Shown here in pieces: positions 51,337-59,637 of a stretch of 64,000 bases of DNA. The translations under genes were made by a program, and so were the position numbers. Origin of the DNA: an uncultured Neomegalonema sp. (GTDB lineage Bacteria; Pseudomonadota; Alphaproteobacteria; Rhodobacterales; Rhodobacteraceae); contig CALKIZ010000069.1 of the NCBI GenBank assembly GCA_937995735.1, forward strand, positions 1 through 64,000. Reading direction: 5' to 3'. Below the pieces are notes generated by a model. It was not told the origin of the DNA. It did not search any database and was given only the letters and a program-made list of their open reading frames with translations. The number at the start of each line of letters is the position of its first letter. Positions within the stretch are counted from its first letter, which is position 1.

Positions 51337-52998
51337 TCAAGCGCGATCCCTAAATCTGTTGGTCATGGGATAACGGCGTTCCAGCCAAAAGGCGCGGCGG
51401 GATAGCTTTGTACCGGGGGCCGATTGGAAGCGTTTGTATTCGGATATGGACAGCAGATGCTCGACACGTTCGACCGTTGCGCGCTCGTATCCAGCCGCGA
51501 CGATATCATCAATCGCCGCATCGTCTTCAATCAGCATTTCAAGGATTGCGTCGAGAATTTCGTATGGAGGCAGCGAATCCTCGTCTTTTTGATCCTCGCG
51601 CAGTTCTGCCGATGGTGGTTTGTCGATCACACGCGGGGGAATAACGACCCCCGCTGGAGCAAGCATCCATTCGCGGTGGTTTTTGTTCCGCCAGCGGCAC
51701 GTCTCGAAGACGCGCATCTTATAGAGGTCTTTCAAGGGGTTATATCCGCCCGACATATCACCATAGAGCGTCGAGTAGCCTACCGCGACTTCGGATTTAT
51801 TGCCCGTCGTCAGTAGCATGTGGCCGAACTTGTTCGACAGCGCCATCAAATAGAGGCCGCGCAAGCGGGATTGGATGTTTTCCTCAGCCACTCCGGTCTC
51901 AGTGCCCTCAAAAAAATCACCAAGCGAGCCTTCGATTGCGCCGACGCCCTCATCGATTGGCAACACGACATAAGGCGCGCCGAGTTTTGCCGCCAGTTCA
52001 GCAGCATCCTCAAGGGAATGGTCGGCGGTGTATTTTGACGGAAGCATCACGCACCAGACATATTCCGGGCCAAGGGCATCTGCCGCGATTGCCGCGACCA
52101 GACCCGAATCAACTCCGCCTGACAGCCCGAGAACGACTCGCTCAAATCCATTTTTTTGAACATAATCACGGAGGCTTTCCACCATCGCGCGATAATCATT
52201 TTCGTACTCGTCAGGCACTTCCCCTAAAACACCGTCAACTAAGTGCCATCCATCATCACGGCGCTCATAGTCGACATAGATCATGGCCTCGTCAAAAAAC
52301 GGGCCTTGCATGGCAAGTTCAGCACCCTTGTTGAGTGCAAACGTGCCGCCGTCGAAAACCTGATCATCCTGTCCGCCGACAAGATTCACATAGAGGAGCG
52401 GTAGCCCTGTCTCAATGACACGCGCAACCATTGACTGCATACGGCGGTCATACTTATCACGTGCATAAGGTGATCCGTTGGGAACAATCAGGATTTCTGC
52501 GCCCGATTCTTCATAAGTCTCGCTCACATCAGGAAACCAAGCGTCCTCACAAATGGGAACACCGATCCGCACACCGTTTACTGAAATGGGACCGCGCGGC
52601 GCAGCAGACGTAAACAGGCGTTTTTCATCAAAAACCCCGTAATTGGGGAGTTCGTGTTTGCGAAAAACGGTCTTGATGCCGCCATTTTCCAAGAGAAAAA
52701 CACCGTTGAATAACGCGCCGTCTTCAAACAAAGGCGCACCGACGAGGATGTGTGGCCCCCCATCGCTTGTTTTGGCCGCCAGGTTTTCAATTGCGGCGAG
52801 GCAGGCACGATGGAAGGCCGGTTTCTTTACGAGGTCATAAAGTTGATATCCGCCGATGAACATTTCAGGCAACACAAGCAAGTCGGCTTTCTCGGCCTTC
52901 GCGTGTTCCCATGCTTCAACCGCCTTTGCGGTGTTGTCATCAAGAGCACCAACCGTAGGGTTAAGTTGCGCAGCCGCGACACGGAAGCGATCCGCCAT
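51337..52998 (-). CDS. nadE: glutamine-dependent NAD+ synthetase
   Basis: This 553-residue fusion has an N-terminal nitrilase-type glutaminase with catalytic E in LLVLPEMFIGGY, K in FRKHELPNYGVFDEKR and C in VPICEDAWFPD. The C-terminal ATP-pyrophosphatase has the SGGVDS loop (VLGLSGGVDSGLVAAIAAD). Glutamine ammonia is channelled to deamido-NAD to give NAD. It lies upstream of vapBC on the same strand with a 46-base gap. Confidence 0.96.
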   Translation of the reverse strand: MADRFRVAAAQLNPTVGALDDNTAKAVEAWEHAKAEKADLLVLPEMFIGGYQLYDLVKKPAFHRACLAAIENLAAKTSDGGPHILVGAPLFEDGALFNGVFLLENGGIKTVFRKHELPNYGVFDEKRLFTSAAPRGPISVNGVRIGVPICEDAWFPDVSETYEESGAEILIVPNGSPYARDKYDRRMQSMVARVIETGLPLLYVNLVGGQDDQVFDGGTFALNKGAELAMQGPFFDEAMIYVDYERRDDGWHLVDGVLGEVPDEYENDYRAMVESLRDYVQKNGFERVVLGLSGGVDSGLVAAIAADALGPEYVWCVMLPSKYTADHSLEDAAELAAKLGAPYVVLPIDEGVGAIEGSLGDFFEGTETGVAEENIQSRLRGLYLMALSNKFGHMLLTTGNKSEVAVGYSTLYGDMSGGYNPLKDLYKMRVFETCRWRNKNHREWMLAPAGVVIPPRVIDKPPSAELREDQKDEDSLPPYEILDAILEMLIEDDAAIDDIVAAGYERATVERVEHLLSISEYKRFQSAPGTKLSRRAFWLERRYPMTNRFRDRA

Positions 52999-53163
52999 CA
53001 GAAATCTCCACTTTTATCCTTGCTCCTGATAGCGATACCGTCACGATACGTCCATCAAGCACTCCGTCATTGCAGAAAAACACTGAATGCTACTAATATC
53101 CGTCCACTTCGTAATTTTCCCGATCTCGCACTGAGGCGACGACAGAACGATAAAGGGGTAAGA

Positions 53164-54075
53164 ATGAGATATCTGCTTTTGGCTACAGGTTTGGCTCTCA
53201 GCACGTTTCATCCAGCTTACGCGGACGATAATGCTGAAAATATCGCCTCGACTGAACCGCCGAAGGCCGAGGATGGCAGCACCATCAAATATCCTGATGG
53301 TGGCCAATATACCGGCGAATTCGTCAACGGGAAACAACACGGCACAGGCACATTTACGCTGCCGGACGGATACGAATATGTCGGTGACTGGAAAGACGGC
53401 CAGATAGACGGCAAAGGAACGGCAACGTATCCGAACGGATCTGTCTATGTCGGCGCTTTCGCTGATGGCGCTCCAAACGGCATTGGAACAATCACTTATG
53501 AAGATGGCGGTGAGTATACCGGTGAGTGGGTCGATGGCCGCATCGAGGGTAAAGGCAAGGCAAAATACGCGAATGGCGTCGTGTATGAAGGTGATTTCAA
53601 AGACACAATCCACCACGGCAAAGGCAAAATGGTGACACCCGCTAAATATTCCTACGAAGGCGAGTGGGTCGACGGATTACAGGACGGCAAGGGCAAAGCG
53701 ACCTATCCCAACGACACGATCTATGTCGGCGAATTCAAAGCCGGTCTACGTCACGGCAAGGGAACCATCACCATAATCGAAGACGGCTTCGAATTCACCG
53801 GGTCATGGAAAAAGGGCCTTATGCACGGAAAAGGTGAAGCCAAATACCCAAATGGCGACTCGTTCAACTATTATGAAGGCGAGTTCATTGACGGCAAACG
53901 CCATGGCTATGGGGTTATGAAATACGCCAGCGGTGAAACCTACGAAGGGTATTGGGCGGACGGAGAGCGATCCAGTAAATCAGACGTCGAGCTTCCTGAA
54001 GATGAAACTGAAAAGTCTTCGTCTTCAGATGCATCAGATTCTTCTGAAGCCGATGAAGACAAAGAAACGAATTGA
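53164..54075 (+). CDS. secreted MORN-repeat protein
   Basis: The 303-residue form starts MRYLLLATGLALSTFHPAYADD, a signal peptide with aaagggg upstream; the track's start 138 codons earlier crosses nadE. Almost all of the rest is about ten MORN repeats with a 23-residue period, for example YPDGGQYTGEFVNGKQHGTG and YANGVVYEGDFKDTIHHGKG. The last repeat is followed by an acidic Ser/Glu-rich tail. MORN repeats form extended beta-hairpins and bind lipids or proteins; secreted bacterial ones are poorly known. It stands alone between divergent and convergent neighbours. Confidence 0.9.
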   Translation: MRYLLLATGLALSTFHPAYADDNAENIASTEPPKAEDGSTIKYPDGGQYTGEFVNGKQHGTGTFTLPDGYEYVGDWKDGQIDGKGTATYPNGSVYVGAFADGAPNGIGTITYEDGGEYTGEWVDGRIEGKGKAKYANGVVYEGDFKDTIHHGKGKMVTPAKYSYEGEWVDGLQDGKGKATYPNDTIYVGEFKAGLRHGKGTITIIEDGFEFTGSWKKGLMHGKGEAKYPNGDSFNYYEGEFIDGKRHGYGVMKYASGETYEGYWADGERSSKSDVELPEDETEKSSSSDASDSSEADEDKETN

Positions 54076-54125
54076 GGACCAAGGCTGGAGAAGGCCACGA
54101 GCGAAGTTTCAAAAATAACTGAACC

Positions 54126-55058
54126 TTATACTGGCCTGTCATAGACCTCCGCCATCTCACGCATCCAAGCAATAAACGCGCGCACCTCTGGCCGCTTTTC
54201 CGCTGCTCTCGTGGTCACAAGATCATACCCGATGTCAGATTGCAGGCTCTCCTTAAATGGTCTGACAAGATGCCCTCTTTCGAAAACGTCGCGTAGGATT
54301 GGCAGGCTGGCTAGTACCATGCCTTGACCCGCAACCGCCGCTTGTACCGCTTGCCCGTAATCATTGAAGAATAACGCGCTTTCGCTCTTGTGATTACGAA
54401 TGCCAAGTTTTGAAAACCATTTATCCCAGACAAACCAGTCTCTTGTTTTATGTGCCCATTCCAGTTGGGAAATATCCCAATGGATCATCGGAATGGTCTG
54501 TATTACTGAGAGTCCGCAATTCTTGGGCAATGTCTTCGCAAGTGACGCACTGCACGCTGGAAAAATATGATCATCAAATAAACGATAGGTCATCAGATCA
54601 TCACGCTCAGCAACACCGTACCGAATGGCGACATCGACATCACTGCGCGGCAAGTCAACAATCACCTGCGTGGAGTCAATCAAGACGTTGACCTTCGGAT
54701 GTTTAGCCCGAAACGCATCCAGCTTTGGAACGAGCCACATCGTAGCCAGTGATGTTTCTACTGAAATAATGAGCCGGGGATCACTTTCTTCCCCGCGCAT
54801 ATTCGCAACAGAGTTTTCAAGATGATGCATTGCAGCCGTTAGATCCTCTAACCCTGCGCGCCCCTTGCGGGTTAAAGATAATCCGCGCCCTTTCCTTTCG
54901 ATCAAGGATGTATCGAGCGTGGCTTCAAGCCGATACACTAACTGCTTCACTGCCGCCGGGGTGACACGCAGTTCTTCTGCGGCAAGATTATAGTTGAGAT
55001 GCCGGGCGACGGATTCGAACGCGCGCAATGCATTTAAAGAGGGAAGCCAGTTGCTCAT
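54126..55058 (-). CDS. LysR-family transcriptional regulator (GcvA-like)
   Basis: The 310-residue regulator has the N-terminal winged helix-turn-helix (LNALRAFESVARHLNYNLAAEELRVTPAAVKQLVYRLE) and a LysR substrate-binding domain (SLATMWLVPKLDAFRAKHP, DVDVAIRYG, PILRDVFERGHLVRPF). The SLNALRAFE start and RYG segment resemble GcvA-type regulators. It is divergent from a GcvT/DmdA-like demethylase, so the regulator probably controls that gene in response to its substrate or a one-carbon signal. Confidence 0.92.
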   Translation of the reverse strand: MSNWLPSLNALRAFESVARHLNYNLAAEELRVTPAAVKQLVYRLEATLDTSLIERKGRGLSLTRKGRAGLEDLTAAMHHLENSVANMRGEESDPRLIISVETSLATMWLVPKLDAFRAKHPKVNVLIDSTQVIVDLPRSDVDVAIRYGVAERDDLMTYRLFDDHIFPACSASLAKTLPKNCGLSVIQTIPMIHWDISQLEWAHKTRDWFVWDKWFSKLGIRNHKSESALFFNDYGQAVQAAVAGQGMVLASLPILRDVFERGHLVRPFKESLQSDIGYDLVTTRAAEKRPEVRAFIAWMREMAEVYDRPV

Positions 55059-55060
55059 TA

Positions 55061-55083
55061 TAAAGTTAGGTTAGCTAACTTTA
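55061..55083. promoter_or_regulatory. LysR operator, perfect inverted repeat
   Basis: taaagttag-gttag-ctaacttta is a perfect 9-5-9 inverted repeat two bases before the LysR ATG, containing the inner palindrome gttagctaac. It fits the T-N11-A form of LysR sites and is placed for self-repression and, across the 158-base gap, for control of the demethylase. Confidence 0.65.
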
Positions 55084-55216
55084 TGGTTAGATCAAATAAT
55101 TTCCCTAGTCGCACTTTTTCTCAGATATTCAGGGCTTAGGCGGGCTATTCCCAAAGTCCTCCACCACAAAATCGTCGGGGGAATTGGTTGCCTGACGCAC
55201 CTGTAGGAGAGAAACG

Positions 55217-56401
55217 ATGCGCTCAAGCGATGGCAAAACGCGGGATTTGGTGACGAGTATGCCGGGCGCGGGTTGGGATTATTCGCTCTGTCGCCATCCC
55301 TATCACGAAATCGAACGCCCCAAAGGTCCGCATTATTGCGTCTATAATCGACGCCACATGGCAGTTTGCTTTGACGATCACGCCACCGAAGACGGGTATT
55401 GGCAGCTTCGCCAAAAAGCAGCGGTGCTACATACCGGTGAATGGCCACTGCAATTTGAAGGCCCCGATGCAGAACGGCTTTTGAATAAGCTGTTCACAAA
55501 AGACATCACCAAACTAAAGGTCGGGCGATGCGGGTATGGACTGGCTTGCTATGAAGACGGCGGATTGATTGTCGATGGCATCTTGGTGCGTCTTGAGCAG
55601 GATAAGTTTTGGTATGCTCAGGCGGATGGTGATTTTTATAGCTGGGCGCGTGCTCATGCGATTGGGATGGACGTTGAAATCTCCGATCCCGATGTCTTTG
55701 TCTCGCAAGTTCAGGGACCAAACGCGCTGAAAATTTTAGAAGCGGCGAGCGATCACGGGATGCCCTCCCCGTTCGGGTATTTCGCAAGCGCACGGGTATC
55801 TTTCGGCGGTCAGGATGTTGTCATCACCCGCACGGGATATACGAATGAATTGGGATGGGAGTTCTATACCGAACCGCATCATGACGCCGAGGCACTCTGG
55901 GCGCATCTGAGTGCGGCTGGCGAAGCGTTCGGGATGACGATTTTTGGCCTTGATTCCATGAACATCCGCCGCATTGAAGCAGGTATCCTCAATGCAGGGT
56001 CAGACTTTAATCAGTGGACCAATCCCTACGAAGTAGGCTTGGGTGTTTTTGTCGATGAAGACAAAGATGATTTCATCGGGAAAAAGGCGCTTGAGACAGC
56101 GCCCCGTGGCAGGCGCTCTCATGGTATCCAATGCGCAAATGGCGAACCGTTGATTAGCGGGAAGATTATGTTCGGTGATCAGGCTGTCGGCATCGTCACC
56201 GCTGGTGCAACATCGCCCTATCTCGGACATGGCATCGGGATTGGCTTGCTCGACAGTGCAGAGGTTATGCCCGGCGCAACTGTATCGATCGAGTGCAGAG
56301 ACGGTTCGACACAAACAGCAGAGTTGGTCGAGCTACCCTTCTACGACAAGGCTGGCGAAATTCAGCGCGGGAAATCGACTGACATTCCGGTGCGCCCGTA
56401 A
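55217..56401 (+). CDS. GcvT-family tetrahydrofolate-dependent demethylase (DmdA-like)
   Basis: The 394-residue protein has the GcvT fold: CYNRRHMAVCFDDHATEDGYWQLRQKAAVLHTG, FTKDITKLKVGRCGYGLACYEDGGLIVDGILVR, TGYTNELGWEFYTEP, and a C-terminal barrel with DFIGKKALE and GIVTAGATSPYLGHGIGIGLL. Family members move a methyl or methylene group from an amine or sulfonium to tetrahydrofolate; DMSP demethylase DmdA is a close type. No gcvH or gcvP is adjacent, so it is not a glycine cleavage system. It is single and under the divergent LysR gene. DMSP, dimethylglycine or a relative could be the substrate. Confidence 0.8.
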   Translation: MRSSDGKTRDLVTSMPGAGWDYSLCRHPYHEIERPKGPHYCVYNRRHMAVCFDDHATEDGYWQLRQKAAVLHTGEWPLQFEGPDAERLLNKLFTKDITKLKVGRCGYGLACYEDGGLIVDGILVRLEQDKFWYAQADGDFYSWARAHAIGMDVEISDPDVFVSQVQGPNALKILEAASDHGMPSPFGYFASARVSFGGQDVVITRTGYTNELGWEFYTEPHHDAEALWAHLSAAGEAFGMTIFGLDSMNIRRIEAGILNAGSDFNQWTNPYEVGLGVFVDEDKDDFIGKKALETAPRGRRSHGIQCANGEPLISGKIMFGDQAVGIVTAGATSPYLGHGIGIGLLDSAEVMPGATVSIECRDGSTQTAELVELPFYDKAGEIQRGKSTDIPVRP

Positions 56402-56406
56402 ATTAC

Positions 56407-56444
56407 AAAAAAGCCCTTCACGTTGCTAACGGTGAAGGGCTTTT
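56407..56444. terminator. strong bidirectional intrinsic terminator
   Basis: aagcccttcac (56411-56421) pairs perfectly with gtgaagggctt (56432-56442), an 11-base stem with a 10-base loop, preceded by a run of A and followed by tttt. It ends both the plus-strand demethylase and the minus-strand carrier-protein operon. Confidence 0.9.
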
Positions 56445-56465
56445 GAGCGATAATGTGGCGGCGGT

Positions 56466-56708
56466 TTAAGCTGCGACTGCAGACTCCAACGCGCCTTTCT
56501 CGATCAGCAAATTCCGCATATCGCCGAGATTTTGCATGGACGTTATTTCAGGCATCGTGAATTGCACTTCAAACGCAACCTCGACGGCCAGCATCAAGTC
56601 GATGTGGCGGGCGCTGTCCCAATTCGGTGTGTTCTTCGCATTCGAGTCATCCGACAAAATTGCCGGATCTATCGAAAGCACGTTGGCTATAACTTCATTC
56701 AGTTTCAT
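56466..56708 (-). CDS. acyl carrier protein of a Dlt-like aminoacylation operon
   Basis: The small acidic helical protein of 80 residues starts MKLNEVIANVLSIDPAIL with ggggtaagac upstream; the track's long start runs into the ligase gene. The phosphopantetheine serine is S32 in PNWDSARHIDLMLAVEVAF, the conserved DS site. It should be primed by AcpS or a similar transferase and loaded with an amino acid by the ligase encoded 52 bases upstream. In function it stands in for DltC. It is the last gene of the operon before the bidirectional terminator. Confidence 0.85.
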   Translation of the reverse strand: MKLNEVIANVLSIDPAILSDDSNAKNTPNWDSARHIDLMLAVEVAFEVQFTMPEITSMQNLGDMRNLLIEKGALESAVAA

Positions 56709-56760
56709 TGTCTTACCCCTTAGTGTGATAGTCATTTCAGCTGTTTTCCAGCTCTTCGTT

Positions 56761-57975
56761 TTATCCGAAAATCCGATCACGAACAGCTTCGGGCCAGCGC
56801 ATCGGATCAAATCCATGCTGCGTAAAGGCTGCAAGAACCCAACGCTCAATACCCAGACCGACGCATCCCGTCGAAGCAGGCTTTCCCGTTGAAGCCGTAA
56901 TGTTGAATCTCTCGCCAAAGAAGCGGCCATGCATGTTCACAGAACCACATGCCATAGATTTTTTATGACCATCTTTATCAAGGACCGGAATCAGGATTTC
57001 GTTTTTCACTTCTTGTGCAGCTTGGAAGAATTTTTTCGAAGCAGACACAGTTGCGAAAAACGGATCGGTCGCGGTTTCGACTTTCATGTCGAGGTCAAAC
57101 GTCTTTGCAAGCCCTGTAACCAACGGAATTGCTTGTCGACGTTTCCGAGCGACGAACTCGTCAGACCCAACAAACACAATCTCGCGCACATTGAACTCAT
57201 AGAGGCGATCAAGACCGGAAGCGTTGCGGCTTTCATAGCGGAAAACGCGGCCAAGCCATGACACGACGAAACCAGCCTCATCAAAGGTCTTGCCTTCGAG
57301 TGTTGGATAGGCCGGGAAACATGCAGCAGGATTCAGACACATGCCGTCATGGTGGATATGCTCGGATGGTGGCAAGATCGCACCTTCGGAACAACTGTTC
57401 GCCACGCGGAAATCTTCGAGCGCATCGAAATCTTCCAGCACATTGCCTACAAATGTCGCTTGGTTTGGGTGGCTGTCGAAGTAACCGCATTTATGCAGCA
57501 CATCCGCGTCGATAAACCCCGGAAATTGCCCATCGACAGCATCGAAATGCTCTTCATAAAGCCTACCAGCAATCTCGTTTACAAGACGCGCTACTTTGAG
57601 AACAGGGCCGCTATAAGCAATTTGTCCTTTACCATAGTCATAAACCCAACCGCGCTTGATAAATTCTTCATTGACGCCGCTTTGATAAGGGCCGTCATCT
57701 TCACGCTCATTCTCGGAGTACGTCTTAATGTCAAAGCCAGTGCGTTGCTTGGCCATGACGGTCAGATAACGATGCGCTTTGTCAACGATTTCATCGGTAT
57801 GCTCAGCATCGCGAATATGCAAAACGGCTGTCTTACAATCGTCCGATACCGTAATACGTTCGAGGTGCGGCGATACGAATACTGACTCTTTTACGATGTC
57901 AGCCGCGACTTCCGGTTCAATTTGTTTTGGCAAATCGACCGTAACATCGACCGTGCCTGTCATCATCTGATTCAT
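56761..57975 (-). CDS. amino acid:carrier-protein ligase, seryl-tRNA-synthetase homologue
   Basis: The 404-residue form starts MNQMMTGTVDVTVDLPKQI with ggggaaccaag before the ATG. Residues about 110-404 form a class II aminoacyl-tRNA-synthetase core of the archaeal SerRS type. Motif 2 is WLGRVFRYESRNASGLDRLYEF, motif 3 is GCVGLGIERWVLAAF, and a likely zinc triad is C219 (PAAC), E265 (VREIV) and C371 (TGCVG). This matches the known amino acid:carrier-protein ligases, which lack the tRNA-binding arm and load Gly or Ala onto a neighbouring carrier. The N-terminal 90 residues are an extra alpha-beta domain. It lies between an MBOAT gene and the carrier gene. Confidence 0.85.
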   Translation of the reverse strand: MNQMMTGTVDVTVDLPKQIEPEVAADIVKESVFVSPHLERITVSDDCKTAVLHIRDAEHTDEIVDKAHRYLTVMAKQRTGFDIKTYSENEREDDGPYQSGVNEEFIKRGWVYDYGKGQIAYSGPVLKVARLVNEIAGRLYEEHFDAVDGQFPGFIDADVLHKCGYFDSHPNQATFVGNVLEDFDALEDFRVANSCSEGAILPPSEHIHHDGMCLNPAACFPAYPTLEGKTFDEAGFVVSWLGRVFRYESRNASGLDRLYEFNVREIVFVGSDEFVARKRRQAIPLVTGLAKTFDLDMKVETATDPFFATVSASKKFFQAAQEVKNEILIPVLDKDGHKKSMACGSVNMHGRFFGERFNITASTGKPASTGCVGLGIERWVLAAFTQHGFDPMRWPEAVRDRIFG

Positions 57976-58116
57976 CTTGGTTCCCCTTATTAGCCCCACA
58001 GCAATGTCCCGTTGCCGTGGTGCTTTTCCCCTGCCTCGCATATCAAACGACGGAGCAGTCCTTTTTATTTCGCGCCCAACAACACAGATGCGCGCATTAG
58101 TCCAACCTCAAGCCCT
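57976..58116. other. gap between MBOAT and ligase genes
   Basis: This 141-base gap is the longest in the operon. I looked for a DltX-like microprotein and found only a ten-codon frame (MRASVLLGAK), so none is present. The gap may hold an internal promoter or a translation-control region. Confidence 0.5.
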
Positions 58117-59634
58117 CTAAAATTTGTAATAGAGGAAGTTTCCATTATCGCCGAGCGAGGTAAACGCGATTACCAGCATCACAGCGGCAATCAGTGCCCA
58201 AACAGCCGTCGGCTGCCATCTGATCACGCTCGCGCTGCTTGAAACGCTTTCTTCGTCATCACAGCTTACCCAGTGGGTGCGAAGAATTTCTTGACTGTTT
58301 GGCGCACACATCACGATTGCACCGAGAACGCCGATCATTGCCAATGTCGAATAGACATCAAGCGTGACAGTATCAATGGTTTGTACGCCTTCGAAGATCG
58401 CATTCAGACCAAACATGCTCGTGAGCATCGTACCCGCAACTGACAAATCAGGAGAGCGGAAGATAACGAGGCCGACAACGACGACCATCATCGTTAGCAA
58501 CCAACCAACTTCGCGGCCAACGTCGCCCATTTGGAAATGACGCCACCCGTGGTTCACAGCTAAAGCCAAACCATGTAGCAAGCCATAAGCAACGAACGTC
58601 CAGCCTGCACCATGCCAGACACCAGCGAGAACGAAGGTATACGTCACCGGCACTGCACTGGCTGTCAGCCAGCGGTGGAAAGGGCTATATTGGCCGTGCA
58701 TCGCTCTGCGCGTGTTGGTCATCGCCATGGGCGTATAGAGGTACGTGGTAAAGAACCGCGTCATCGTCATGTGCCAACGGCGCCAGAAATCCGAGATGCT
58801 CGTCGCTTTGAAAGGCGAGTTGAAGTTCAATGGCAGCTTGAGGCCAAAGATATATCCCAACCCGACGGCCATATCCGAATAACCCGAGAAATCGAAATAG
58901 AGTTGCAACGTGTAAGCCAGCGACCCCATCCATGCGTTAAGCATGTCGATGCCAGCACCCAAAGCAACGCCATCAAAAGCAAAGTCGGCATATGGCGCAA
59001 TTGAGTCTGCCAAGATGACCTTTTTGAAAAGACCAATCCCGAACATCGTCAAACCGACCGAAAGCGCCGCCGTCGAAAAAGCCGGACCTTGCTTGTCTTC
59101 CATTTGCGGAAAGATTTCACGTTGCAGCAGAAGCGGACCCGCAGTCACGACAGGGAAGAAAGTGGCAAACAGCGAATATTTTGCAAAGCCCACTTTACCC
59201 GCTTGCCCGGAATTGCTTTCCAGCAAAAACCCGATTTGCGTAAAGGTAAAGAACGAGACGCCCACAGGAACAATGATGTTCAGGTGTGAAAAGCCTGCTC
59301 CTCCAACCGAATTGGCGATGTCGATGAAGAAATTCGTATACTTGAAATAACCCAGCGCGAAGACGTTTGCGGCAACAGCAAATGCCGTCATCCATCCAGA
59401 AGCTTTTCCTTTTTCGCGCATCCCCCGAATGACATTTGCCGCTAAAAAGTTCAGAACGACCGACGCCACAAGAATTGCAGCAAGCAAGGGGCTGAATTGT
59501 GCATAGAAGACCAGCGAGGCAATCGCGAGGTAGGGATATACTGCCCCCCAACCCATGAACCGATGTACGGCCAGAAAGCCCAAATACACAAGCGGAAGGA
59601 AGACAAGAATAAATTGGAACGTATTGAAAGCCAT
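58117..59634 (-). CDS. MBOAT O-acyltransferase (AlgI/DltB-like) with C-terminal acyl-shuttle motif
   Basis: The 505-residue polytopic protein has about ten membrane segments and the MBOAT core: LYFDFSGYSDMAVGLGYIFG, FWRRWHMTMTRFF (H288), and VLAGVWHGAGWTFVAYGLLHG (H341). The two-histidine spacing is close to that of DltB. The last six residues are FLYYKF, the kind of aromatic C-terminal hexapeptide that in AlgI-type proteins and in DltX carries the acyl intermediate on a tyrosine. It should accept the amino acid from the carrier at the inner face and pass it outward. It starts three bases after the SGNH gene's stop. Confidence 0.9.
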   Translation of the reverse strand: MAFNTFQFILVFLPLVYLGFLAVHRFMGWGAVYPYLAIASLVFYAQFSPLLAAILVASVVLNFLAANVIRGMREKGKASGWMTAFAVAANVFALGYFKYTNFFIDIANSVGGAGFSHLNIIVPVGVSFFTFTQIGFLLESNSGQAGKVGFAKYSLFATFFPVVTAGPLLLQREIFPQMEDKQGPAFSTAALSVGLTMFGIGLFKKVILADSIAPYADFAFDGVALGAGIDMLNAWMGSLAYTLQLYFDFSGYSDMAVGLGYIFGLKLPLNFNSPFKATSISDFWRRWHMTMTRFFTTYLYTPMAMTNTRRAMHGQYSPFHRWLTASAVPVTYTFVLAGVWHGAGWTFVAYGLLHGLALAVNHGWRHFQMGDVGREVGWLLTMMVVVVGLVIFRSPDLSVAGTMLTSMFGLNAIFEGVQTIDTVTLDVYSTLAMIGVLGAIVMCAPNSQEILRTHWVSCDDEESVSSSASVIRWQPTAVWALIAAVMLVIAFTSLGDNGNFLYYKF

Positions 59635-59637
59635 CGA

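Noticed and set aside
53041-53616. 191-residue minus-strand ORF opposite the MORN gene
   Set aside because: Its regularity mirrors the repeat period of the MORN gene, so it is a shadow.
53260-54000. Regular DNA repeat that could suggest an array
   Set aside because: The periodicity is the 69-base coding period of MORN repeats, not a CRISPR or tandem DNA repeat.
55217-56401. Glycine cleavage T protein
   Set aside because: No gcvH or gcvP is adjacent, and the divergent single-gene LysR setting fits a dedicated demethylase better.
57976-58116. Possible DltX-like microprotein gene
   Set aside because: Only a ten-codon frame exists, with no membrane helix; the shuttle motif is on the MBOAT instead.
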